Positions 56,108 through 63,875 of a DNA stretch of 64,000 nucleotides are shown here, one piece after another (positions within the stretch are counted from its first letter, which is position 1; every line of letters begins with the position of its first letter). The stretch spans positions 553,444-617,443 of the forward strand of contig NZ_FOYH01000001.1 of NCBI RefSeq assembly GCF_900116015.1, read 5' to 3'. The translations under genes were made by a program, and so were the position numbers. Source of the DNA: Enterobacter sp. kpr-6 (GTDB taxonomy: Bacteria; Pseudomonadota; Gammaproteobacteria; Enterobacterales; Enterobacteriaceae). The notes under the pieces are model-generated. The model made no database searches, was not told the DNA's origin, and saw only the letters and a list, made by a program, of their open reading frames with translations.

Positions 56108-57520
56108 TTATTCAACGGGGCAGGCACGCAGTGACCAGTAGCGGGCGCGCAGAGGGTTATCTCCGCTAAAAGTGAGCAGCGCTGGCTGCGTCGGGAAATA
56201 GCGACTGCTCATCACTCCTTCGCCATCGTTTATAAAAATCTCCACGCTGGAATGATCGCAAAGTATGTGAAGTCCGCGTACCGCGCCTGTCCAGTAGCGA
56301 ACTAGCCATTCACCGGTATGCAGACTACGCCGGGCAAGCCGTAGCTGGTCCTGCTGCCATTCCAGAATCAGCGTGTCGGCAAAGTTCAACGTTATTCCGC
56401 CACTGCTCTCCACCCTAAGTTCAAGACGTTGTGCAGATAACCACGGTGCGGCGTTTGCACTCCCTTCATACGTCTGCATGTCGCCCCGCAGTGCCTGTAA
56501 TTCCACAATCGGCTGCTGATAAAGTTTTCCATTACGTGAGGAAAGTTCACGCAGGCAGGTCATCTGGTGGAGCCAGCCATAACCAATTGTAGGCTGACTC
56601 ATCTCTTCGCCATCCGGGACGCCCATCCAGCCGACCAGTAACCGTCTTCCGTCTGCCGTCAGGGTTGTCTGAGGCGCATAAAATTCAAAACCGGCATCCA
56701 GCTCATGCAGCGGGCCGTGCTGGAAAGTGAGCGTTTGCTCGTCAAACTTGCCGCTAAGGTAGGCGCTGGAATAAGTATTAAGGAAGCGCTGCGGTTCCTG
56801 TGGCAGGCCCTGCGGGCAGCAGAGTAAATAAGTATGATGGCCAAGCGTAAATAAATCCGGGCATTCCCACATATAGCCCGCGGCTCCCAGGCCGCCAGTA
56901 TCGCTGCCCGCTATCTCGCCCATGTTCTCCCACTCCCTGAGATCCGCTGAACGAAATAACAAAACCTTTCCCCGTCGCCCAAGATCCTGGGCACCTAACA
57001 CCATGTACCAGTGTTGTCCGCAACGCCACAATTTAGGATCGCGCACATGACCGGTATAGCCTTCCGGCAGGGCGATAACCGGGCCCTGCTTTTCGAACCG
57101 GCCCTCCGCATTTTGCACGGCAAGGCACTGGAAGGCGGTACGCGTACCCTCATCAAATTTCACATTACCGGTATAGCAGAGCGTTAACCGGCCATGATCG
57201 TCTATTGCGCTGCCTGAATAACAGCCGTTTCGGTCATAGTCGGAATCCGGCATCAGCGCCAGAGGCTCATGTTGCCAGTGGAGCAAATCCTCTGAACTCC
57301 AGTGGCCCCAGCATTTATGTTGATGCTGGCAACTCAGCGGATTCCATTGATAAAACAAATGGTACCGGCCATTAAAATGAATAAATCCGTTCGGATCGTT
57401 CATTAACCCCGTGACCGGGGCCAGATGCCAGCCAGGATAGTGCGCATCCTGTTGCGCTTTGGGTTGCCCCCGCATAACCGCTAACAAAATAGCGGGCAAC
57501 GATATTTGTGAATTTATCAT
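56108..57520 (-). CDS. GH32 sucrose-6-phosphate hydrolase, ScrB-like
   Basis: A 470-residue invertase-family enzyme with five-bladed propeller and beta-sandwich domains. The nucleophile Asp42 lies in NDPNG (41-45), the transition-state Asp161 in RDP (160-162) and the acid/base Glu219 in ECPD. It would split sucrose-6-phosphate, or another fructosyl phosphate sugar, made by the PTS permease encoded 70 bases upstream. It is the last gene of the GH13-PTS-GH32 unit. No fructokinase gene is near. Confidence 0.88.
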   Translation of the reverse strand: MINSQISLPAILLAVMRGQPKAQQDAHYPGWHLAPVTGLMNDPNGFIHFNGRYHLFYQWNPLSCQHQHKCWGHWSSEDLLHWQHEPLALMPDSDYDRNGCYSGSAIDDHGRLTLCYTGNVKFDEGTRTAFQCLAVQNAEGRFEKQGPVIALPEGYTGHVRDPKLWRCGQHWYMVLGAQDLGRRGKVLLFRSADLREWENMGEIAGSDTGGLGAAGYMWECPDLFTLGHHTYLLCCPQGLPQEPQRFLNTYSSAYLSGKFDEQTLTFQHGPLHELDAGFEFYAPQTTLTADGRRLLVGWMGVPDGEEMSQPTIGYGWLHQMTCLRELSSRNGKLYQQPIVELQALRGDMQTYEGSANAAPWLSAQRLELRVESSGGITLNFADTLILEWQQDQLRLARRSLHTGEWLVRYWTGAVRGLHILCDHSSVEIFINDGEGVMSSRYFPTQPALLTFSGDNPLRARYWSLRACPVE

Positions 57521-57590
57521 TCAGAATCCGCGTGTCATTAATCCAGATTGCCCACTAAAAGGGAGTTTGCGGTACCGTTCGCTGTCGTGA

Positions 57591-59006
57591 TTATTCGAGC
57601 TTCTTGTATTTGCCGATAATAAAACAAAGCGTAAAGGTGGCAATCAGTGAAATAGTGGTAGCCACAAAGAAATTAACCATATCAACAGGCTTTATTGATA
57701 AAAATCCAATATAACCTGCCGGGCCGGGGGCGATATTAATAATATGTTTATGGATAGAATAAGCGCATCCCAGTGCCGATCCGATCATCGCACACAGGAA
57801 AGGGAAGCGTAGTTTAAGGTTAACCCCAAACATCGCCGGTTCACTGATGCCGAGGAAAGCGGAGACGCCTGATGATAATGCCATGCCTTTGAGTTTTTTA
57901 TCACGCGTCAGGAGCATCACACTTAACGCGGCACCGCCATGAGCGACGTTATTACAGGCGGCCAGGGCCAGCAATAACGATCCTCCGGCGGCGATCATCT
58001 GGATATCGACAGGCAACAGGCTGTGATGTAATCCGGTCATATTAACCAGTGAAAGCACAAAACCATATAAGCCACCGCCAATCACACCCGTAAATTCAAA
58101 TAACCAAATCAGGCCATGCGCTAAACTGTCTCCCGCCGCGCGTAACGCGCCGCCCACGACAGAGAACACCAGGAAAGCAGTGATGAAAACGGATAAAAGG
58201 GGCGTCAGGATGCTGTCCAGAATCTCAGGGATCACTTTTCTTATTTGCGTTTCCAGAGTAGCCAAAATCCATGATGCCGCCAGAACAGGGAAAATCGTTC
58301 CCTGATAGCCCACCTTTTCAATATGTAATGCCTGAATGGACCAGAAGGGGACATTATGGCTGAGTAAAGCTTCTCCGTAGGAATACGCATTTAATAATGC
58401 GGGATGAACCATAATCATCCCCACGACGGCACCCAGATAAGGATTGCCACCAAAGGATGCAGTGGCAGAAAATCCGATGAGTATGGGTAAGAAAATATAC
58501 GCCGCGCTTGAGAAGGTGTTAACCATATCAGCGAGTCCGGTTATCGCGGGAAAATGCTGAACTAACGATTCATCCTGATAAAAAATACCCTGTGCCGTGA
58601 GAATATTATTTATACCTAACAGCAAACCTGCCGCCACCAGTGCCGGAATAATAGGCACAAAAACATCTGAAATGGCTTTAATTAGCCGCTGGAAGAGATT
58701 TAATTTCTGTAACGATGCTTTCTTTACATCGCCAGTCGTGCTGGTGGCGAGTCCTGTCACCCTGATAAACTCTTTATAAACCTGATTTACTGTACCTGTG
58801 CCTATAATTATCTGGTATTGCCCGGCATTGCTGAACTGACCTTTTACCAGAGGTAATTGGGTGATCTCCTCTGTGTTAACAATAGACTCATCTTTCAGTA
58901 CCAGGCGCAGTCGCGTTGCACAGTGAGAAGCCTCGATAATGTTTTCCTTACCTCCCAGAAAAGAAACTAATGCCTGAGTTGTTTTAAGTACGTCATGACT
59001 GGACAT
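57591..59006 (-). CDS. PTS EIIBC permease, sucrose/trehalose type
   Basis: A 471-residue glucose-superfamily PTS permease with no EIIA domain, so it depends on EIIA-Glc (Crr) encoded elsewhere. The EIIB phosphorylation site is Cys29 in EASHCATRLRL. The EIIC part (about 105-470) has ten hydrophobic segments and the GISEPAMFGVNLKLRFPF motif. Its start overlaps the GH13 gene end by 14 bases. Substrate is probably sucrose or a related alpha-glucoside, judged from the flanking hydrolases. Confidence 0.88.
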   Translation of the reverse strand: MSSHDVLKTTQALVSFLGGKENIIEASHCATRLRLVLKDESIVNTEEITQLPLVKGQFSNAGQYQIIIGTGTVNQVYKEFIRVTGLATSTTGDVKKASLQKLNLFQRLIKAISDVFVPIIPALVAAGLLLGINNILTAQGIFYQDESLVQHFPAITGLADMVNTFSSAAYIFLPILIGFSATASFGGNPYLGAVVGMIMVHPALLNAYSYGEALLSHNVPFWSIQALHIEKVGYQGTIFPVLAASWILATLETQIRKVIPEILDSILTPLLSVFITAFLVFSVVGGALRAAGDSLAHGLIWLFEFTGVIGGGLYGFVLSLVNMTGLHHSLLPVDIQMIAAGGSLLLALAACNNVAHGGAALSVMLLTRDKKLKGMALSSGVSAFLGISEPAMFGVNLKLRFPFLCAMIGSALGCAYSIHKHIINIAPGPAGYIGFLSIKPVDMVNFFVATTISLIATFTLCFIIGKYKKLE

Positions 59007-60654
59007 CGTTTACTCCATTATATTTGATTTTATAAATAATGGCTTCATAAGGGCGTAGCGTTAAACGGGAAACGTCGCCCTCTGGTTTTTTATAGTTACT
59101 TAACAGGCAAGAGCATTCGTGAATGTTATTGTCTGTAAGAGAGAACTGTGTAGTGACATTATGAAAATTACAAATGATTAATAAAGATTCATCGGTGCCA
59201 TTTCGGTAGTAGGCAAAAATATCCGGGTCATCTTCATATATCAGTTCATACTCGCCGGTAATAAATAACGGCTCCGTTTTTCGTAAGGCGATCAATTTTT
59301 GATAGTGATAAAAGACAGAGTTTTTGTCGTCCAGGCACTGCTGAACATTAATAAATGGATAGTTTTCATTGAGTTTCATCCATGGTATTCCGGCGGTGAA
59401 ACCCGCGTTAGGCGAGGCATCCCATTGCACAGGGGTTCGCGCGTTGTCACGCGCTTTCAAATATAATGCGTGATCAAGCGCTGCTTCATCAAAGCCAGAC
59501 GCCAGGCGTTCGCGAATAATTCCTTTTGTTTCAACATCAATATAATCTTTACGCGTGCGAGGTCTGAAATTTGTCATTCCAATTTCTTCCCCCTGATAGA
59601 TATAGGGGGTGCCCTTCATGCCGTGGAGCAATGTCGCCAGCATTTTAGCACTTGCAATGCGGCAGTCAGCGTCATTCCCCCAGCGGGACACAATGCGCGG
59701 TAAGTCATGGTTATTCCAGAATAAACTATTCCAGCCATTAACTTGCAGTGCACGTTGCCAGCGGCTCATCACATCTTTAAGTTCGTACAGGTCAAGGGGT
59801 TTGATGTCCCAGCGACTTTTACCCGCAATTTTGTCCAGTTGCATATGTTCAAACTGAAAAATCATATCCAGTTCTTTACGTCGCGGATCGCAATAAAGGC
59901 TGGCGTTATCCACCGTAGCCCCCCACGTTTCACCAACGGTGACAATATCCTTACCGTCCAGCACGTTCTGGTGCATTTCCTGTAAATAGGCATGCAACTG
60001 CGGACCATTTTCTTTAATTTCCAGATCGGGTATTTTTCCTATAAGATCAATAACATCTAATCTGAATCCTTTCACCCCTTTGTTGATCCAGAAATTCATC
60101 ATTGCCCATATTTCTTTTCTGACTTCAGGGTTTTCCCAGTTTAAGTCGGGCTGTTGTTTACTATAAAAGTGAAGGTAATACTGTCCGGTTGTCTCATCAT
60201 ACTCCCAGGCAGAACCACCAAAGTTAGAACTCAAATCGTTAGGCGCACCATTATTAACACCATCCCGCCAGATATAATAATTACGATATTTATTATGACG
60301 TGATTTTTTGGCTTCCTGAAACCAGTAATGCTGATCTGACGTGTGATTAACAACGATATCAAGCATTATGGCGATTTGTCTCTTGTTTGCCTCGGCGAGC
60401 AATTCATCAAAATCACTCATCGAACCGAAAACGGGAGAGATGGAGTAATAATCGCTAATATCATAACCATTATCTATAAAAGGCGACGTGTTTATTGGGG
60501 ATAACCAGATAATGTCGGTGCCTAGCATTTTAATGTAATCCAGTTTCTGGATTATCCCCCGAATATCACCCACGCCATCAGCATCAGAGTCATAAAAGCT
60601 CTTAGGATAAATTTGATAGATAACGCTTTCTGACCACCATTTATTGGGTTTCAT
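58993..60654 (-). CDS. GH13 alpha-glucosidase, TreC/oligo-1,6-glucosidase type
   Basis: A 553-residue cytosolic GH13 enzyme. The catalytic residues are nucleophile Asp200 in GFRLD, acid/base Glu242 in VGETWG and Asp317 in NNHD, with His104 in VVNHT. It resembles trehalose-6-phosphate hydrolase and glucan 1,6-alpha-glucosidase over its length, and lacks the RLDRD product-specificity motif of sucrose isomerases. The frame extends 88 codons upstream, but ATG 60654 starts the conserved domain (MKPNKWWSESVIYQIYPKSF). First gene of the sugar operon. Confidence 0.88.
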   Translation of the reverse strand: MKPNKWWSESVIYQIYPKSFYDSDADGVGDIRGIIQKLDYIKMLGTDIIWLSPINTSPFIDNGYDISDYYSISPVFGSMSDFDELLAEANKRQIAIMLDIVVNHTSDQHYWFQEAKKSRHNKYRNYYIWRDGVNNGAPNDLSSNFGGSAWEYDETTGQYYLHFYSKQQPDLNWENPEVRKEIWAMMNFWINKGVKGFRLDVIDLIGKIPDLEIKENGPQLHAYLQEMHQNVLDGKDIVTVGETWGATVDNASLYCDPRRKELDMIFQFEHMQLDKIAGKSRWDIKPLDLYELKDVMSRWQRALQVNGWNSLFWNNHDLPRIVSRWGNDADCRIASAKMLATLLHGMKGTPYIYQGEEIGMTNFRPRTRKDYIDVETKGIIRERLASGFDEAALDHALYLKARDNARTPVQWDASPNAGFTAGIPWMKLNENYPFINVQQCLDDKNSVFYHYQKLIALRKTEPLFITGEYELIYEDDPDIFAYYRNGTDESLLIICNFHNVTTQFSLTDNNIHECSCLLSNYKKPEGDVSRLTLRPYEAIIYKIKYNGVNDVQS

Positions 60655-60852
60655 GTATACCACCGGCACTCTTAAATTAAAACTATCTTTCTGGTTGCAC
60701 GCTAAAGTCCTGTTAGCGGCTAAACTAATCACTGTATGAATAGTTATTTGGCGATCTGTCCCTGTTGATATAGCGGTAAAAGACAGATGAGGGGATCTGC
60801 TGCGTACATTATCGAATGTTGGGCATTGCTGGAAATTGATTTTCTGCCTTAC

Positions 60853-60873
60853 GATATAGGCAAAACCTATATC
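60853..60873. promoter_or_regulatory. Inverted repeat, candidate operator of the LysR regulator
   Basis: GATATAGG and CCTATATC form a perfect 8-bp inverted repeat around CAAAA, 13 bases before the LysR-type start. The inner ATAGG-N5-CCTAT matches the interrupted-dyad style of LysR sites. It sits in the 232-base gap that also contains the sugar operon promoter. Confidence 0.6.
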
Positions 60874-60886
60874 ATTGGGGAGAATT

Positions 60887-61816
60887 GTGACCGTGGATAA
60901 AATTCTTGCGCAGTTCATCGAAGTCGCTTTGCTTAAAAATGTGAGTCATGCAGCAAAAAAATTGCATCTGAGCCAGCCCACACTGACGCAAAACATGAAA
61001 AAACTGGAGGCAAGGCTGGGCATACCGTTGTTTGAACGGACGGCCAGCGGAGTGACAACGACGGAGTATGGCGATCTGCTGCTTGAACAGGCGCAGATGA
61101 TGCAGCGCATTTACAGCAATACCCTGATAAAACTGGAATCCTTTAAGGAAAGGCAAACGCATAATTTACGCATCGGCACCGGCCATGCCTGGTGGCATCT
61201 GTTTGTTAGCGACTGTTTTAACCGCTACCGAATGCTCCATCCGGAAGTAAACATTCATATCGACCTGGGAAATCATCTCCGGCTTATCGATCTCCTGTTA
61301 AGTGGGGATATCGATTTATTTATCGGTCATGAAATCCACGGGCTTAACCCACGAGTCGGGATTCATTTTCATCCCCTTTTCACCGTTACGGACAGCATGT
61401 TCGCGCGAGACGGGCATCCGTTATGCGGGCAGAAGGTGACGCCGGAAGCACTACTGGATTTCCCTCACCTGAAGTTAACACCGGATGAGAAACGCTACCG
61501 GCAAATTGTCGAGGATGTACAGCAACAGAAATTGAGCAGAAACCGGCTGCATCTGACAGAGCAGGTGGTCTGGTCGACCAACTCGTTAGTCTCGGCAATT
61601 GATATGCTGAATCATTCGGACGCCGTGCTGCAGTCATACCCGGCATGTATGGCGGATTATTTTGCCGCTCACCACATCATCCCGTTAAAAGGCACACAAC
61701 AAGGACAGAAAAATATCGTGGGCGTATATATTTTACGCGAGAAAATAGATGCCCCTCACGTAATACAAGTGCAAAAAATGATGCTTCAGCAGCTTGAAAA
61801 TAAAAATATCATTTAA
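60887..61816 (+). CDS. LysR-family transcriptional regulator of the sugar operon
   Basis: A 309-residue LysR-type protein. The N-terminal winged HTH is clear (ALLKNVSHAAKKLHLSQPTL, LFERTASG), followed by a periplasmic-binding-like effector domain. It is divergent from the GH13-PTS-GH32 operon, which it probably activates. Sucrose PTS operons are usually controlled by LacI-type ScrR, so this is an unusual choice. GTG 60887 behind GGGGAG is preferred; TTG 60875 and GTG 60893 are alternatives. Confidence 0.85.
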   Translation: MTVDKILAQFIEVALLKNVSHAAKKLHLSQPTLTQNMKKLEARLGIPLFERTASGVTTTEYGDLLLEQAQMMQRIYSNTLIKLESFKERQTHNLRIGTGHAWWHLFVSDCFNRYRMLHPEVNIHIDLGNHLRLIDLLLSGDIDLFIGHEIHGLNPRVGIHFHPLFTVTDSMFARDGHPLCGQKVTPEALLDFPHLKLTPDEKRYRQIVEDVQQQKLSRNRLHLTEQVVWSTNSLVSAIDMLNHSDAVLQSYPACMADYFAAHHIIPLKGTQQGQKNIVGVYILREKIDAPHVIQVQKMMLQQLENKNII

Positions 61817-61841
61817 ATTATTGGTGAATGTATTAATAGCA

Positions 61842-62014
61842 CAGATGCAAAAAAGCCCGCATTTTCATGCGGGCTCTTCTCTAAATATGGCGGTGAGGGG
61901 GGATTGACTCGCTTCGCTCGCCCTGCGGGCAGCTTCCTCGCAGGCTCGTCAGCTGTCCAAATGCGCGGGCGCATTTGTCGAACCCCGGTCGGGGCTTCTC
62001 ATCCCCCCTGAGCG
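61842..62014 (-). repeat. tRNA-linked direct repeat, unit 1 (173 bp)
   Basis: The outermost full unit downstream of serX. It holds a terminator hairpin (GCCCGCAT with ATGCGGGC, A/T run at 61849-61854), an 18-20-bp copy of the tRNA-Ser 3' end (from 61888), and about 110 bp of GC-rich spacer with further short palindromes. It is almost identical to unit 2, differing in G- and A-run lengths. Confidence 0.9.
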
Positions 62015-62189
62015 CAGATGCAAAAAGAGCCCGCATTTTCATGCGGGCTCTTCTTTAAATATGGCGGTGAGGGGGGGATTGACTCGCTTCGCTCGCCCTG
62101 CGGGCAGCTTCCTCGCAGGCTCGTCAGCTGTCCAAATGCGCGGGCGCATTTGTCGAACCCCGGTCGGGGCTTCTCATCCCCCCTGAGCG
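62015..62189 (-). repeat. tRNA-linked direct repeat, unit 2 (175 bp)
   Basis: The same layout as unit 1: hairpin, tRNA 3'-end copy (TGGCGGTGAGGGGGGGATT) and spacer. The tRNA copy is exact up to the point where the real gene continues TCGAAC and the repeat turns to GACTCG. It is transcribed leftward if serX transcripts read through. Confidence 0.9.
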
Positions 62190-62235
62190 CAGATGCAAAA
62201 AAGCCCGCATTTTCAAGCAGGCTCTTCTTTAAATA
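62190..62235 (-). terminator. serX-proximal terminator (partial repeat unit)
   Basis: The hairpin of the repeat next to the tRNA gene: on the minus strand GCCTGCTT then GAAA, ATGCGGGC and six T. Compared with units 1 and 2 the stem has two mismatches, so it is weaker and may let transcripts run into the array. Confidence 0.75.
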
Positions 62236-62323
62236 TGGCGGTGAGGGGGGGATTCGAACCCCCGATACGTTGCCGTATACACACTTTCCAGGCGTGCTCC
62301 TTCAGCCACTCGGACACCTCACC
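62236..62323 (-). tRNA. serX: tRNA-Ser (anticodon GGA)
   Basis: An 88-nt class II tRNA with encoded CCA. GGTGAGG pairs with CCTCACC in the acceptor stem. The anticodon loop CTGGAAA gives GGA, reading UCC/UCU. The long variable arm and T-loop GTTCGAATC are present. In E. coli serX lies right of phoH. Its 3' end is copied in each unit of the adjoining repeat array. Confidence 0.98.
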
Positions 62324-62364
62324 ATATTGTTTTGCTGCCGTCCCGTAGGGGGCAACGGGGCGCT

Positions 62365-62393
62365 ACTATAGGGAGTTGAGCTAAAACGGTCAA
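62365..62393 (-). promoter_or_regulatory. serX promoter
   Basis: On the minus strand TTGACC (62388-62393) and TATAGT (62365-62370) are 17 bp apart, with a GCGCC discriminator. This is a stable-RNA promoter nearly identical in style to that of serT. Confidence 0.85.
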
Positions 62394-62457
62394 GCAGATT
62401 TTATGCGTCCTTGCGCGTTCGGTTACGCAATGAACAATCAGCAGAGCACGGACCGCT

Positions 62458-62491
62458 CCCTCTCCCCTGGGGAGAGGGCTGGGGTGAGGGG
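62458..62491. repeat. REP-like palindrome
   Basis: CCCTCTCCCC-TGGGGAGAGGG with a trailing CTGGGGTGAGGGG arm, the same family as the pair at 5981-6079. It lies in the 301-base gap between serX and emrE. Apart from this palindrome and the serX promoter that gap shows nothing else. Confidence 0.75.
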
Positions 62492-62624
62492 ATAAGCCCG
62501 CTATCCACACCTGCCTTTGACCTTATCGTCAGAAAAATGCATTCTGAACTGTCATTTATTCGTCGTGAAGCTAACTTATTATGACCATGAAAAATAATAA
62601 GTTATGCGTATTCAGGGGAGAGCT

Positions 62625-62957
62625 ATGAATCCATATATCTATTTAGGTGCCGCGATCGTCGCTGAAGTCGTCGGTACAACGGTGATGAAATACTCGGAAG
62701 GGTTTACCCGGCTGTGGCCTTCCGTCGTGACTATCGTGTGTTACTGCGCGGCGTTTTATCTGCTCTCCCAGACGCTTTCCCATATTCCCACCGGGGTGGC
62801 CTACGCTATCTGGTCGGGAGCGGGAATTGTGCTGATTAGCCTTGCGGCCTGGCTTTTAAGCGGGCAAAAACTGGATCTTCCCGCCATTGTGGGTATGACG
62901 CTGATCTGCGCCGGCGTACTGGTGATTAATCTCTGGTCGAAGAGTTCGGCGCATTAA
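62625..62957 (+). CDS. emrE: Small multidrug resistance transporter EmrE
   Basis: A 110-residue SMR transporter with four membrane helices, matching E. coli EmrE (MNPYIYLGAAIVAEVVGTTV start). The essential proton/drug site Glu14 is present, as is the GxG-type packing motif and the YAIWSGAGIV loop. It exports quaternary cations as a dual-topology dimer. The frame extends seven codons upstream, but ATG 62625 follows GGGGAG. Confidence 0.95.
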   Translation: MNPYIYLGAAIVAEVVGTTVMKYSEGFTRLWPSVVTIVCYCAAFYLLSQTLSHIPTGVAYAIWSGAGIVLISLAAWLLSGQKLDLPAIVGMTLICAGVLVINLWSKSSAH

Positions 62958-63323
62958 AAAGTGTAATTTTGCCGGTATTTTTATACGGGCTTTTGTCTAT
63001 AGAAAACCTCCAGCGAGACTGGAGGTTTCGGAAAGCTTTCAACTTTGAGCCAGTTATCAAAACCCCTGTTGATTTGTTAAAACACCGTGCAGTCCGGCAA
63101 CTGCAAAGGCTAAACAAAAAATCAATAAGAGTTTCCAATGCGGGATGAAAAGAGCTTAGCGCATATCCGATGGAACGGTAATATCGCATCGTTTTTGGCC
63201 AAAATACCTCAGGAAAGCGTTCCACGGTGAAAAACACAGAGCAACAGGCATCAAACTCTATTACGCTAAAAATAAAGAGTATTACAGAAAATGTTAAAGA
63301 TTGATTGCGAAGGAATGACGTCA
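62958..63323. other. 366-base gap after emrE
   Basis: It contains a hairpin AAACCTCCAG with CTGGAGGTTT (63004-63028), a fair bidirectional terminator for emrE. A minus-strand frame of 132 codons crosses the gap (62926-63324), but it looks random and lacks a ribosome binding site. Nothing else was seen. Confidence 0.5.
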
Positions 63324-63770
63324 ATGAGTAGAAAGCGCTTTACAGATGAACAAATTACAGAATTTCTTCGGCAAGCTAAAGATGGCGTGCCTAATAAAAA
63401 ACTGTGCGAAAAATATGGGTTTAGTGTTAGCACACTTCGTCGCTGGAAAGAGTTACATGATAATGTCGTTAGAAATCAACTAGAAAAAATGGAATCTACG
63501 GCTGCAATAGTCTATCTGGGTATTATCATCGCGAGTTTGTTGCTGACGATTTTTTCGCATAAGGCCGCTGGTGTGCTATTCACATTGCTCATGCCGGGTC
63601 ATTGTATTTATTATATTGTTCGTTATCGTAAGGTGTCTGGAAAATTTATATCAAGTGATAATGTTTTTCTTTCCCGGTCAGGGCGTGGAGCAAATAATGT
63701 ATTTTATAGATTGAGTTGGGTGTTTGTTTTTATAATTCTTTCCTCCATTGTATATGCTATTTTAACTTAA
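63324..63770 (+). CDS. IS3-type OrfA HTH domain joined to a membrane domain
   Basis: A 148-residue protein. Residues 1-45 (SRKRFTDEQITEFLRQAKDG onward, through STLRRWKELH) match the helix-turn-helix of IS3-family OrfA transposases. Instead of a leucine zipper and OrfB there follow three hydrophobic helices at about 60-80, 84-103 and 124-145. No terminal inverted repeats or OrfB were found, so this is not an intact IS. The 3' half is AT-rich. It may be a domesticated membrane-anchored DNA-binding protein, or a chance fusion of an IS remnant; function unknown. Confidence 0.6.
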   Translation: MSRKRFTDEQITEFLRQAKDGVPNKKLCEKYGFSVSTLRRWKELHDNVVRNQLEKMESTAAIVYLGIIIASLLLTIFSHKAAGVLFTLLMPGHCIYYIVRYRKVSGKFISSDNVFLSRSGRGANNVFYRLSWVFVFIILSSIVYAILT

Positions 63771-63875
63771 CTGATAATTTGTCATCACGCTATGTATATG
63801 ATAAGGAATCATAGTGCTGATGTTTTTTTGATTTGACAATAAATAATAATTGTACTGAAAAATAAGTGTGATGAT

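Noticed and set aside
61842..62235. Possible CRISPR array
   Set aside because: Units are 173-175 bp and nearly identical throughout, with no short repeat/unique spacer pattern and no cas genes nearby.
62018..62371. Plus-strand frame of 117 codons across the repeats and serX
   Set aside because: It reads antisense through tRNA-Ser (giving the familiar spurious GGEGGIRTPD) and the repeat spacers, with no ribosome binding site.
62926..63324. 132-codon minus-strand frame between emrE and the HTH-membrane gene
   Set aside because: It overlaps the emrE end antisense, has no recognisable domain or ribosome binding site, and spans a terminator-like hairpin.
63324..63770. Intact IS3-family insertion sequence
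   Set aside because: Only an OrfA-like HTH is present; no OrfB with DDE residues and no terminal inverted repeats or target duplication were found.
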